This document shows positions 7,931 through 15,550 of a DNA stretch of 64,000 bases, in pieces (within the stretch, counting starts at the first letter, position 1; each line of letters begins with the position of its first letter). Source of the stretch: WYZ-LMO2 sp038731605 (lineage in GTDB: Archaea; Halobacteriota; Archaeoglobi; Archaeoglobales; Archaeoglobaceae); the NCBI GenBank assembly GCA_038731605.1, contig JAVYQP010000003.1, positions 1-64,000 of the forward strand. Direction: 5' to 3'. A model generated the notes under the pieces. The model searched no databases, was not told the DNA's origin, and was given only the letters and a program-made list of their open reading frames with translations. The position numbers and the translations under genes were made by a program.

Positions 7931-8555
7931 ACTTCCCATAGAGTGGAACGAATCTAACCGCCCCCCAGCTCCACTTCCTAACTCCGTTATCTTTTTCAAC
8001 CACGTATAACAGCTGATACGTGTCCCCGAGTGGAATCACTATTTTTCCGCCGACTTTAAGCTGTTCTAACAGTGGCTTCGGTATTTCGGGTGCGGATGCA
8101 GTGACGTAGATTTTATCGTAAGGTGCCATCGGTTCGTAGCCTAAGCTACCGTCGCCAACTATTACGAGAACGTTCTCGTAGCCAAGCATGGACAAATTCC
8201 TCTTCGCCATCTCTGCAAGCTCTGGAATTCTCTCTATGGAAACAACAAGCCCATTTTTTCCAACGATCTCCGCAGTAACCGCAGCGTGATAACCGCATCC
8301 AGTCCCGATCTCGAGAACTTTTTCGCCTTCCCTCAAATCCAAGAGCTCGCACATTATTGCAACCATATGCGGAGCGCTTATCGTCTGCCCATAACCTATC
8401 GGCAACGGTGTATCGACGTAGGCTTCGCTTTTATAGCGTTCTGGAACGAAAATATGTCTCGGAACTTTTTTTATAGCGTTGTATACTTTCTCACTCAAGT
8501 TTAGCTCGTCTTTCAGCCTATTGGCAAGGATTAGCCTTTTCTCATCGAAATCCAT
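7905..8555 (-). CDS. pcm: Protein-L-isoaspartate O-methyltransferase
   Basis: A 216-residue SAM-dependent enzyme that methylates isoaspartyl residues and so repairs aged proteins, important at high temperature. The substrate-binding motif GYGQTISAPHMVA is near residue 53 and the SAM motif VLEIGTGCGYHAA near 79. The end signature YVTASAPEIPKPLLEQL is also present. Length is normal. It overlaps cobY by 25 bases at its start and probably cobS by 26 at its end, so it is translated within the cobY-pcm-cobS transcript. Confidence 0.93.
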   Translation of the reverse strand: MDFDEKRLILANRLKDELNLSEKVYNAIKKVPRHIFVPERYKSEAYVDTPLPIGYGQTISAPHMVAIMCELLDLREGEKVLEIGTGCGYHAAVTAEIVGKNGLVVSIERIPELAEMAKRNLSMLGYENVLVIVGDGSLGYEPMAPYDKIYVTASAPEIPKPLLEQLKVGGKIVIPLGDTYQLLYVVEKDNGVRKWSWGAVRFVPLYGKYGFRDFEE

Positions 8556-9052
8556 AGCTTTTCAGCCCTCTCTGCATCTTCAACGGTGTTGATGTTTACG
8601 ATGTCCTCGACTATATAGCTTTCCTCTTCCTGCTCTCCATCGAAATCCGCTAAGATTACGTTTATCCCCGCAGGCTCATTGCCTTTCACGACTTTTAGCG
8701 CCATTTTTCCGCATTTCTTGTAGAACTCGACGATCTCCTCGATTATTCCGTCTCTCAGATAAACGATGTCGGTCGAAGCTACGATAATAGGTCCTTTCAA
8801 AGAGAGCGAAGCTATGCACTCGCGGTAGTCTTCGATGAACCCGTTTCCGCTTGCCCTAAAGACCTCGATACCCTTCTCAAGCAGGTATCTCTCTGTCTTT
8901 GGCGTAAAGGGAGACGTGACAGCTACAATGCATTGATTCCTGAACGCCCTCAACGCATGATCGATCAGCTTCATACCGCAAACCTCAAAAAGCGGTTTTT
9001 CCCCTTTCCCAAGCCTTCTCCCCTTTCCACCGCACATGAGTAGAGAGAGCAT
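8531..9052 (-). CDS. cobY: Adenosylcobinamide-phosphate guanylyltransferase (archaeal)
   Basis: A 173-residue nucleotidyltransferase of the archaeal CobY type, which replaces bacterial CobU. It forms adenosylcobinamide-GDP, the substrate of the nearby CobS. The N-terminal MLSLLMCGGKGRRLG is the nucleotide loop of the MobA/GlmU fold, followed by GEKPLFEV. I use ATG 9052: a TATA-like CTTTAAG at 9076-9082 lies about 26 bases upstream, giving a leaderless mRNA. The longer start at 9118 would run into the eS1 gene on the other strand. Confidence 0.88.
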   Translation of the reverse strand: MLSLLMCGGKGRRLGKGEKPLFEVCGMKLIDHALRAFRNQCIVAVTSPFTPKTERYLLEKGIEVFRASGNGFIEDYRECIASLSLKGPIIVASTDIVYLRDGIIEEIVEFYKKCGKMALKVVKGNEPAGINVILADFDGEQEEESYIVEDIVNINTVEDAERAEKLWISMRKG

Positions 9053-9057
9053 CAAAA

Positions 9058-9070
9058 CCTTTATTAATAG
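9058..9070 (+). promoter_or_regulatory. Divergent promoter region, eS1 / cobY
   Basis: The 44 bases between cobY (minus) and the eS1 gene (plus) hold TTTATTAAT at about 9060-9068, which fits a TATA box for eS1 with a leader of about 8 bases. CTTTAAG at 9076-9082 (minus strand) fits cobY. The two core promoters interlock, so the two transcripts may compete. Confidence 0.5.
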
Positions 9071-9096
9071 CCCGAGCTTAAAGGGTTGCGATCGGC

Positions 9097-9705
9097 ATGG
9101 CGAGAAAGAAGGTTGCAAGGGTTAAGGATAAATGGACTACAAAGAAGTGGTTCACTCTCCTCGCTCCGGAGTATTTTGGAATGGCGGAAGTAGGCGAGAC
9201 TCCAGCAAGTGCACCGGAGCTCGTAGTAGGCAGAACTGTCGAGACCACGCTCGCAGACTTAACAGGCGACGCTTCGAACCAGAACCCATACAAGAAGCTG
9301 ATCTTCAAAGTGCAAAGAGTTGCGGGGGACAAGGCGTATACGAAGTTCCACAGGTTCGAGCTTATGCGAGAGTATCTGAACAGCCTCGTAAGAAGGAGAA
9401 CGAGCAAAATCGAGGATGTGATTGACATTCAAACTGCGGACGGCTACAAAATTAGGGTTAAACCAGTCGTGTTCACGGTTAAGAGGTGCAAGTCTTCGCA
9501 AAAAAGGGCAATAAGAGCGATAACGAGGGAAATAGTTCTTGCAAAGTCGTCACTGAACTTCGTCCAGTTCTTACAGGAGTGCATTTTGGGCAAAATCCCA
9601 TCGGAGATCTACAAAGGCGCAAAGAAGATTTACCCGATACGAAGGGTCGAGATAAGGAAGATCGAGCTTCTCGGCGAACCAAAGACTGGGGTGGTCGCAG
9701 GATGA
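9097..9705 (+). CDS. rps3ae: Small ribosomal subunit protein eS1 (S3Ae)
   Basis: A 202-residue archaeal/eukaryotic ribosomal protein of the 30S subunit. It opens with the basic ARKKVARVKDKWTTKKWFT, followed by LAPEYFG and the family stretch KFHRFELMREYLNSLVRR. Length is normal for Archaea. It leads the operon eS1-eL15-RNA-binding protein-RNase P p30. The stop overlaps the eL15 start as ATGA. Confidence 0.96.
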   Translation: MARKKVARVKDKWTTKKWFTLLAPEYFGMAEVGETPASAPELVVGRTVETTLADLTGDASNQNPYKKLIFKVQRVAGDKAYTKFHRFELMREYLNSLVRRRTSKIEDVIDIQTADGYKIRVKPVVFTVKRCKSSQKRAIRAITREIVLAKSSLNFVQFLQECILGKIPSEIYKGAKKIYPIRRVEIRKIELLGEPKTGVVAG

Positions 9706-10274
9706 AGTCGATGTATGCGTTCATCGCAGAAACTTGGCAGAGCGGTGCGATCGATAAGCTCATGTGGGAGAGATTGCAAAAATGGCGAAGAGAACCAGCG
9801 GTGGTAAGGGTTGAGAGACCGACGAGGCTGAACAGAGCTCGAGCGCTTGGTTACAAGGCAAAGCGTGGCATAATAGTGGTCAGAGTTAGGGTAAGAAGGG
9901 GCGGAAGGGTTGCGAAGAGGCCCTCAAGAGGGAGAAAGACGAAGAACCAGATGGTAAACAAGCTTACGCCCAAAAAAGGCTTGCAGTGGATCGCTGAAGA
10001 GAGGGCGAACAGAAAGTATCCGAACATGGAAGTTCTCGGCTCTTACTGGGTTGGCGAAGATGGAAAATACAAGTGGTTCGAAGTCATCTTAGTCGACAGA
10101 AACTGCCCAGACATAGTTGCAGACAAGAATCTGAGCTGGATAACAAGACAAAAGGGAAGAGTCTACCGTGGCTTAACCCCTGCGGGTAGAAGGGCAAGAG
10201 GGCTAAGAAGGAGGGGCTTTGGAGCCGAGAAGGTAAGACCGAGCTACAGGGCGAACTTCAGAAAAGAAGAATGA
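9702..10274 (+). CDS. rpl15e: Large ribosomal subunit protein eL15
   Basis: A 190-residue, very basic 50S protein. The frame is open from 9486, but the family starts at MKSMYAFIAETW (ATG 9702), overlapping the eS1 stop by 4 bases. Typical blocks are RPTRLNRARALGYKAK, VRVRVRRGGR and the arginine-rich C-terminus GLTPAGRRARGLRRRG. Its end overlaps the next gene by 4 bases. Confidence 0.96.
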   Translation: MKSMYAFIAETWQSGAIDKLMWERLQKWRREPAVVRVERPTRLNRARALGYKAKRGIIVVRVRVRRGGRVAKRPSRGRKTKNQMVNKLTPKKGLQWIAEERANRKYPNMEVLGSYWVGEDGKYKWFEVILVDRNCPDIVADKNLSWITRQKGRVYRGLTPAGRRARGLRRRGFGAEKVRPSYRANFRKEE

Positions 10275-10705
10275 AGGGTAAGATCGAATGGATAAGAGTC
10301 TCTGCGGTCGTTCACTCGACAGAAAGTAGAGAGAAGGTTTCTCAAGCAATTGCTAATCTTTTTCCCTTCGATTTTGAGATCCAAGTAAGCTCCGCAAAAG
10401 GGCACTTCGGGAATCCGATCGAATACCTCGAAGTTGAGATAACAAAAAGCTCCGAGATCAAAGCCTTCTGGAAAAACCTTATCCAGCTCTTAAGAGATGA
10501 GCTCGAAAGCCTTTTGAGCACACTTGAGGAAAGAATCGATTCGCAGAATGTTCTCCACATAAGGATTGACAAACAAAAGGCGTTCCTTGGGGAATTCAGA
10601 CTTTCGAACGTGGATCCAATTGCAATAAAGGCGAAACTCGTCGTTTATCCAGCGAGAAAAGAAAAGGCTTTAGAGTTTGCAAGGGAGCTATGTTCGACTT
10701 CGTAA
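10271..10705 (+). CDS. RNA-binding domain protein (COG1325, exosome-linked)
   Basis: A 144-residue protein of the archaeal RNA_binding family (PF01877), predicted from conserved gene order to be tied to the exosome or RNase P. Family features include the N-terminal WIRVSAVVHSTE and the GHFGNPIEYLEVEI strand. It sits between eL15 and RNase P p30 with overlaps of 4 and 16 bases, an arrangement common in Euryarchaea. The exact RNA target is not known. Confidence 0.85.
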   Translation: MKGKIEWIRVSAVVHSTESREKVSQAIANLFPFDFEIQVSSAKGHFGNPIEYLEVEITKSSEIKAFWKNLIQLLRDELESLLSTLEERIDSQNVLHIRIDKQKAFLGEFRLSNVDPIAIKAKLVVYPARKEKALEFARELCSTS

Positions 10706-11262
10706 GATTTGTTCCACCAAAGATCGAGCTTGGTTTCAAAGGCTTCGTCGTTCTCAGCGAAAAACCAACCGAAGGTCTTTGCGGATTGATCATAAGAGCT
10801 TCGAACGCAAAGGAGTTAAGGGAGAAGCTGAAAAACGTCGGCAATTCAATCGTCGCAGTCGAGTGCGCTGACTGGAAGGAAGCGGTGATGAGAAAAAAGG
10901 TCGACATTCTGCTCGACAGCGAGAACAGAACTCTCGACTATGCAACGATAAAGTTGGCAAAGGAAAAAGATGTTGCAATCGAATTTGGGCTCTCGAAGTT
11001 CATAAAGGCGAAGGGGTTGAAGAGATCTGCGCTTTTTTCGAGACTTAAAGAAGAGATCAGAGTTGTGAACAAGTTCGACACACCTTTCATCATAACCTCG
11101 TCCGCAGAAAACGTTTATCAGCTTAGGACGAAGAAACAGATCGAGACCTTTTTCTCTTTTTTCGGTCTCTCAGCAAAAAAAGCCGATTTCTTCGCTGAAA
11201 GAATTGTAAAGCGCTACTACGACGAAAGATACGTGATGGACGGATTTTTCATCGAAAAATAA
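10690..11262 (+). CDS. rnp3: RNase P protein component 3 (p30)
   Basis: A 190-residue TIM-barrel-like protein homologous to human Rpp30. In Archaea it works with Pop5 (Rnp2) to support the RNase P RNA in trimming tRNA 5' ends. The sequence shows the alternating strand/helix pattern, the motif NRTLDYATIKLAKEKDVAIEF and a later FDTPFIITSSAEN. The start overlaps the preceding gene by 16 bases. It ends 4 bases from the convergent ftsZ. Confidence 0.9.
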   Translation: MFDFVRFVPPKIELGFKGFVVLSEKPTEGLCGLIIRASNAKELREKLKNVGNSIVAVECADWKEAVMRKKVDILLDSENRTLDYATIKLAKEKDVAIEFGLSKFIKAKGLKRSALFSRLKEEIRVVNKFDTPFIITSSAENVYQLRTKKQIETFFSFFGLSAKKADFFAERIVKRYYDERYVMDGFFIEK

Positions 11263-11266
11263 AAAA

Positions 11267-12412
11267 TTAGAGGGTGTCGATGTAGACGCTCTTCCTTACT
11301 TTCTCAACCTTCTTCTCTCCCACTTCCTTAAGCCCTGTTACTCTTGGCTCCTCGCTCAGATTTTCGTATTCCGCACAGCCAACGATGTCCTTGTGCTTTA
11401 TCCCCGTCATGATGGCAACGACTCTGACGAAGCCCTCGAACTCCTTTGAGATCCTCGCTCCCCATATCACGTTCGCATTGTCGTCGAGCTCGAAGGTCAG
11501 GTTCCTTATTATCTCCTCCGCCTCCTTCAGCGTCAAGTCGTTTCCGCCCGAGATGTGCACGAGCGCCCCAGTTGCGCCACGATAGTCGACGTCGAGCAAC
11601 GGATGAGATAGACAATCCTTGACCACCGTTGAAGCCTTGTCTTGTGCTTTAGCTTCACCAACGAGCATAACAGCAACTCCGCCGTGCCCCATTATAGCCT
11701 TCAAGTCTGCGAAATCGATGTTGACGAGCGAGGGTCTTGTGATCGTGTCCGTCAGCCCTTTTATCGTCTCCGCAATGAGCTGATCCATCACGCTAAACGC
11801 AGCGTCGATTGGCAGATTCGGATAGTATTCGACGAGCTTGTTGTTATCGAGCACAACTACCGTGTCGCAGTGCTCTTTTAGCTCCCTCAATCCCTGAATT
11901 GCCTTTCCTATTCTTGCCCTCTCAACCTTGAACGGCATCTGAGCGAAGCCGATGACGATTGCACCTTGCCTTTTTGCAATCTCAGCAACAACAGGCGCAG
12001 AGCCTGTGCCGGTTCCACCGCCCATTCCAGCGCAGACGAAAACCATGTCCGCATCTGCGAGCATCTCTTCGATCACACCTCTTGCGAGTTCAGCGGCTTT
12101 TCTGCCAACCTCAGGATACCCGCCCGCACCAAGACCACGAGTAAGGCTTCTGCCAATGAGGATCCTCTTGTCCGCCTTAGTCATCAGCAAATGTTGCTTA
12201 TCGGTGTTAATCGCAATCGTCGTCGCATCCAAATCCATGTGCGACAGCCTGTTTATGGTGTTGTTCCCACAACCTCCGCAACCAACTACGAAGATCTTCG
12301 GCTTTTCAAAAAAGTCCTTCACTTCCTTAACCTTCTCCTCCCTCCTAATCCTATCCTGCTCCAAATACTGCTGGGCTTTACTAACCAAACTCTTCATCTC
12401 CTCCCACCCCAC
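11267..12412 (-). CDS. ftsZ: Cell division GTPase FtsZ
   Basis: A 381-residue tubulin-family GTPase that builds the archaeal division ring. The G-box GCGGCGNNT is near 45, the tubulin signature GGGTGTG is at 131-137, and the T7 loop NIDFADLKAIM is near 240. An extra N-terminal segment of about 38 residues and a C-terminal tail are present. The tail ends VRKSVYIDTL and may hold the membrane-adaptor contact. It starts 1 base after the stop of a ribbon-helix-helix gene (cdrS-like), so the two are co-transcribed from the promoter near 12708. Confidence 0.96.
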   Translation of the reverse strand: MGWEEMKSLVSKAQQYLEQDRIRREEKVKEVKDFFEKPKIFVVGCGGCGNNTINRLSHMDLDATTIAINTDKQHLLMTKADKRILIGRSLTRGLGAGGYPEVGRKAAELARGVIEEMLADADMVFVCAGMGGGTGTGSAPVVAEIAKRQGAIVIGFAQMPFKVERARIGKAIQGLRELKEHCDTVVVLDNNKLVEYYPNLPIDAAFSVMDQLIAETIKGLTDTITRPSLVNIDFADLKAIMGHGGVAVMLVGEAKAQDKASTVVKDCLSHPLLDVDYRGATGALVHISGGNDLTLKEAEEIIRNLTFELDDNANVIWGARISKEFEGFVRVVAIMTGIKHKDIVGCAEYENLSEEPRVTGLKEVGEKKVEKVRKSVYIDTL

Positions 12413-12413
12413 C

Positions 12414-12596
12414 TCAACTAAATTCTCCCATTTTGGAGGCTTTCTCTATCTGCTCCTTGTGCTCTTCAAGGAACCTCTTAATCGCTGCTCTTATCGCCTC
12501 GCTGACTGAAGTATATTCTCCAAGCTCGACAAGGAGCTCCAATTTCTGATATTGGGCTTCCGTGAGCCTTATGCTTATTTTTCTCGTCGGTGGCAT
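12414..12596 (-). CDS. Ribbon-helix-helix regulator, CdrS-like
   Basis: A 60-residue RHH (CopG/MetJ-type) DNA-binding protein. TRKISIRLTEAQYQKLE is the DNA-contacting strand plus first helix, followed by SVSEAIRAAIKRFLEEH. It is directly upstream of ftsZ. In haloarchaea a short RHH protein next to ftsZ, CdrS, controls cell-division genes, so the same role is likely here. ATG 12596 is chosen because GGTGG lies five bases upstream and the protein then begins at the RHH fold. The leader upstream is about 87 bases and carries paired repeats, suggesting autoregulation. Confidence 0.85.
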   Translation of the reverse strand: MPPTRKISIRLTEAQYQKLELLVELGEYTSVSEAIRAAIKRFLEEHKEQIEKASKMGEFS

Positions 12597-12625
12597 CTTT
12601 CCACCTGAAGCACTGGCACATTTTG

Positions 12626-12664
12626 GGCGCACAGAAGGCGTTTTTTGTCCACCTTTTGTGCGCC
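12626..12664 (-). promoter_or_regulatory. Inverted repeat in the cdrS-ftsZ leader
   Basis: GGCGCACA (12626-12633) and TGTGCGCC (12657-12664) form a perfect 8-base inverted repeat with a 23-base spacer. It lies between the predicted transcription start (about 12683) and the start codon. It could be a hairpin in the mRNA leader or a two-half-site operator. Confidence 0.6.
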
Positions 12665-12693
12665 ATTTGCCCCCTTATTGGCGTATATTGTCC
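12637..12693 (-). repeat. Direct repeats GGCGTWTWTTGTCC (candidate operator)
   Basis: Two 14-base copies, 12637-12650 and 12680-12693 as read on the plus strand, match at 12 of 14 bases. They are 43 bases apart, close to four turns of DNA. The second sits at the predicted transcription start and the first in the leader, inside the spacer of the inverted repeat. They are candidate binding sites for the RHH protein encoded just downstream. Confidence 0.55.
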
Positions 12694-12702
12694 GACATTA
12701 TA

Positions 12703-12714
12703 GAATATAAATTT
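12703..12714 (-). promoter_or_regulatory. TATA box of the cdrS-ftsZ transcript
   Basis: On the minus strand AAATTTATATTC is the best core promoter upstream of the RHH gene. It predicts transcription from about 12683 and a leader near 87 bases, unlike the mostly leaderless genes elsewhere in this window. Confidence 0.5.
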
Positions 12715-12888
12715 TTCGATTTCGATTATGATTAAATCCAAAAATACGTTACCGCTGATGATATACTCAAATCGCTAAACTATTCAACTCGGGCAGTAAA
12801 CTCTCCTAAACCCGCCTCAAATTAAGGAGATGTATCCGAGCGAGCTTTACGAAGCAAAAATAAAAAATTCCTCGAGCTAAGTGAGTTC

Positions 12889-13746
12889 ATGATCTCCGCA
12901 CACGCACCTGCGCTTGTTGACTACGTCTTCATCATCGACAAATTCCCAATGCCAGGAGGGCATGCAAAGGTTGTTACGACGGCAAAATTCCCCGGTGGCG
13001 CTGGAGCGAACGTTGTGCATAACCTCGCAACGCTTGGCGTTGATGCGACGCTCTTCACGACGCTTGGCAAAGATGAGGATGCGAAGTTCTTCGTCGAGAA
13101 CACAAGGGCGAAGGTGTCTGCAGAGATCACCGACGAGCTCACAGGAAAAGTGCTCGTCTTCGTGGATCAAAAAGGGGAGAGAACGTTTTTCGTTCAACCA
13201 AACTCCGCAGAAAAGCCGTTTGTAAAGGTTAAGTATGGCGAGTTCCTATACGTAGATCCATTTCCAAGCGAGCTCAGCTTTGAAATCCAGAAAGAAGTCA
13301 TGCAGAGCTTCGGAGGTTTTGTGATCCTCAACCCCGGGCATTTTTATGCGAGCATGGGATTCAAAAAGCTCGGCGAACTTCTCGAATTCACAGACATGGT
13401 CATCATGTCCTCCGCAGAGTTCGAGATCCTGAAAACTCCCCCGAGGGATTATCTTGATTTCGTAGACTACCTAATCGTAACCCTCGGTGAAAAAGGAGCA
13501 GTTTGTTATACGAAGAAGGAGAAGGTCTCGGACAAAGGTTTCAAAGCGAGGGTCGTCGACACAACCGGCGCTGGGGATGCGTTCTCTGCGGGCTTCATCT
13601 ACGGTTTTATAAACGATCTCTCCCTTGAGAACTGTCTCAAGCTCGGGAACTTCTGCGGGGCTTACAACGTCGAAAGAATTGGGGCGAGAGCTTTTCCGAC
13701 AAAAGAGATGATTGATGACTTCATCTTTAACCTGAGAAAACCTTAG
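12889..13746 (+). CDS. PfkB-family carbohydrate/nucleoside kinase
   Basis: A 285-residue ribokinase-fold kinase. Substrate-side glycines appear in FPGGAGANVVHNLATLG (about 34-50), and the C-terminal signature DTTGAGDAFSAGF (near 225) contains the catalytic aspartate and anion hole. The substrate could be a sugar, sugar phosphate or nucleoside; the sequence alone does not decide. It stands alone between the cdrS promoter and the MscS gene. No strong ribosome binding site is visible; GTGAGTTC lies just before the ATG. Confidence 0.85.
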   Translation: MISAHAPALVDYVFIIDKFPMPGGHAKVVTTAKFPGGAGANVVHNLATLGVDATLFTTLGKDEDAKFFVENTRAKVSAEITDELTGKVLVFVDQKGERTFFVQPNSAEKPFVKVKYGEFLYVDPFPSELSFEIQKEVMQSFGGFVILNPGHFYASMGFKKLGELLEFTDMVIMSSAEFEILKTPPRDYLDFVDYLIVTLGEKGAVCYTKKEKVSDKGFKARVVDTTGAGDAFSAGFIYGFINDLSLENCLKLGNFCGAYNVERIGARAFPTKEMIDDFIFNLRKP

Positions 13747-13777
13747 TCTCCAAATTTCAAAACTTGCCTATCGAAAC

Positions 13778-13786
13778 CTTTATATT
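13778..13786 (+). promoter_or_regulatory. TATA box for the MscS-like gene
   Basis: CTTTATATT is centred 25 bases before the GTG at 13807, which supports that GTG as a leaderless start rather than the TTG at 13792. Confidence 0.6.
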
Positions 13787-13806
13787 GAAAATTGCGCAAA
13801 GGTGTT

Positions 13807-14433
13807 GTGTCGGATGGGGATTCTTTTGGTAGTGCCTTGTCGAGGCTCGTGCTATACATCGTGATCGCAGTCGTGATCTTTGGGATCCTAAACTGGTTCT
13901 TCTACTACTTGATCCCAGACCTTGTCGCAAAATACAGCGCTCTGCGAAGCCTTGCAATGCTCGTGGACTTCGCTCCCTACGTTTTCGTGATCGTAGCCTT
14001 GATCATTGGTTGGCTGATCGTAACCTCGATCGCATCTCTTATCTACGCAACGTTCGAACCCAAATACGGAACATCGACCGCTTCAGCGATAAGGAGCATG
14101 GTGAAGATCCTTGGACTCGGAGCTTTGCTCGCTGGAATTGCTGGTGGCGTAGCTGGCGGAACCGCTGGAGTTGCTTTGGGTGGCTTTATAGGTCTCGTGG
14201 TTGGCTTTGCAACACAACAAGTTCTTGGACAGGCAATCGCAGGCATGTTTCTCCTGCTCGCAAGACCATTCAAGATCGGCGACCTCGTAGACATGGCTGG
14301 AGAAACTGAGGTCACAGTAAAGGACATGGGCACAATGTTTACGGTTGTTGAAAGAAAAGATTCCAACATAGTTCTCATTCCGAGCACGATGATAGTGGGG
14401 CAGAAGATCGTGATCCGAAAAACAAAATCGTGA
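13807..14433 (+). CDS. Small-conductance mechanosensitive channel, MscS type
   Basis: A protein of about 208 residues with three transmembrane helices. The pore helix is rich in glycine and alanine (LGALLAGIAGGVAGGTAGVALGG interrupted by no charges), followed by GFATQQVLGQAIAGMFLL and the RPFKIGDLVDM beta-domain start. It lets solutes out during hypo-osmotic shock. It is shorter than E. coli MscS: the beta domain is present but the large cytoplasmic alpha/beta cage is largely missing. The GTG start at 13807 fits the TATA spacing; a TTG at 13792 would add five residues. Confidence 0.85.
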   Translation: MSDGDSFGSALSRLVLYIVIAVVIFGILNWFFYYLIPDLVAKYSALRSLAMLVDFAPYVFVIVALIIGWLIVTSIASLIYATFEPKYGTSTASAIRSMVKILGLGALLAGIAGGVAGGTAGVALGGFIGLVVGFATQQVLGQAIAGMFLLLARPFKIGDLVDMAGETEVTVKDMGTMFTVVERKDSNIVLIPSTMIVGQKIVIRKTKS

Positions 14434-14473
14434 TTTTTGCAAAAGCTTAAATACTCAACTTTTTAGAATTTTC

Positions 14474-15514
14474 ATGAGCTACGAAATCTTGATGCAAAAA
14501 CTCGGTTTCCCGAACTCTGAGAGACTCAGAAAGATACTCCAGTATCTCATGGACGAGGAGTCTGCAAAGGTCGCTGCAACGCTTCCAGGGAGCGTTGATG
14601 AAGTCGCAGAAAAGCTCGGAATGGATAAGGAGAAGGTGAGAAGGATTCTTGAAGATCTCTTTGCAAAAGGTGTAGTTTTCCCAAAGGACTTCAAGAATCG
14701 TGAGTTTTTCAGATTTGCAAGAGATATAATACAGCTCCACGACGCAACACTTGCGAGCCAGCACATGAAAGATGCGGAGTATGCAAAGCTCTGGAAAGAG
14801 TTTGGAGAAAAAGAAGCGCACGAAGTGATGGGCAGAGTTCTTTCCGGCGCTGGCATAAAGGTTTGGCGGGTTGTTCCGGCTTACAACGCAATAAAGGATT
14901 TGCCCGACGTCCTACCATACGAGAACATAAAGGAGATGCTGAAAGCGCAGAAAAAGATCGCAGTCGTTCCCTGCTCCTGCAGAAACGTAACCGCTCTTGC
15001 GGGGGATGGTTGCAAATACACAGACGAGAGCACGTGGCATTGCATACAAGTTGGTAGAGGTGCGGAATACGTAATCGAGAGAGGTTCGGGGAGAGAACTA
15101 ACGGTCGAAGAAGCTCTAAAGCTGATCGATGAGATCGAAAAGGATGGCTTGGTTCACACCTGGGCAAACACGGCAAAGATCGTCGATCCAAGGGTGACGG
15201 TGAACTGCAATTGCTGTAGCGACTGTTGTGAGTTCTTCCTGTCTGCGAAATTCGCAAACGTTCCAATGGCTTCGTTGCTCGAGAAGAGCAGATACGAAGC
15301 TTACGTGCTCGAAGAAAAATGCAAGGGCTGTCAAACTTGTATAGAAAGGTGTCATTTCGACGCAATAGAGCTTTACAGACCACCAGGTAGTAAGAAGTTC
15401 AAGGCGAGGGTTATTGCGGAAAAATGCTTCGGTTGCGGAGTTTGCGTCGTTGGTTGCGAAGAGGGAGCGATAAAGATGAAAGTCGTTCGTCCTCCAGAGT
15501 TTATCCCACAGTAA
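14474..15514 (+). CDS. Winged-helix and 4Fe-4S ferredoxin-domain protein
   Basis: A 346-residue protein. The first 80 residues form a helix-turn-helix/winged-helix module (SVDEVAEKLGMDKEKVRRILEDL). The middle contains clustered cysteines (VPCSCRN, DGCKY, HCIQ, NCNCCSDCC), which may bind one or more iron-sulfur clusters. The C-terminus has two classic ferredoxin motifs, CKGCQTCIERC and CFGCGVCVVGC, each for one 4Fe-4S cluster. It may be a redox sensor or an electron carrier; similar proteins occur in anaerobic Archaea and Deltaproteobacteria. CTTAAATAC at 14446-14454 is 24 bases before the ATG, so the mRNA is leaderless and the gene stands alone. Confidence 0.8.
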   Translation: MSYEILMQKLGFPNSERLRKILQYLMDEESAKVAATLPGSVDEVAEKLGMDKEKVRRILEDLFAKGVVFPKDFKNREFFRFARDIIQLHDATLASQHMKDAEYAKLWKEFGEKEAHEVMGRVLSGAGIKVWRVVPAYNAIKDLPDVLPYENIKEMLKAQKKIAVVPCSCRNVTALAGDGCKYTDESTWHCIQVGRGAEYVIERGSGRELTVEEALKLIDEIEKDGLVHTWANTAKIVDPRVTVNCNCCSDCCEFFLSAKFANVPMASLLEKSRYEAYVLEEKCKGCQTCIERCHFDAIELYRPPGSKKFKARVIAEKCFGCGVCVVGCEEGAIKMKVVRPPEFIPQ

Positions 15515-15550
15515 CAAAAGCCTTTTATATTTTTCCGCTATCTGAGCTTT

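Noticed and set aside
12750..12800. Possible free C/D sRNA (TGATGA near 12764)
   Set aside because: No box D (CTGA) follows at a suitable distance and the box C lacks the leading purine.
12830..12880. A 16-codon frame (MYPSELYEAKIKNSSS) after AAGGAG, before the PfkB gene
   Set aside because: The GGAG abuts the ATG with no spacing, the frame is too short to judge and no leader-peptide features (repeated codons or terminator) are seen. It could be a remnant, but I cannot support it.
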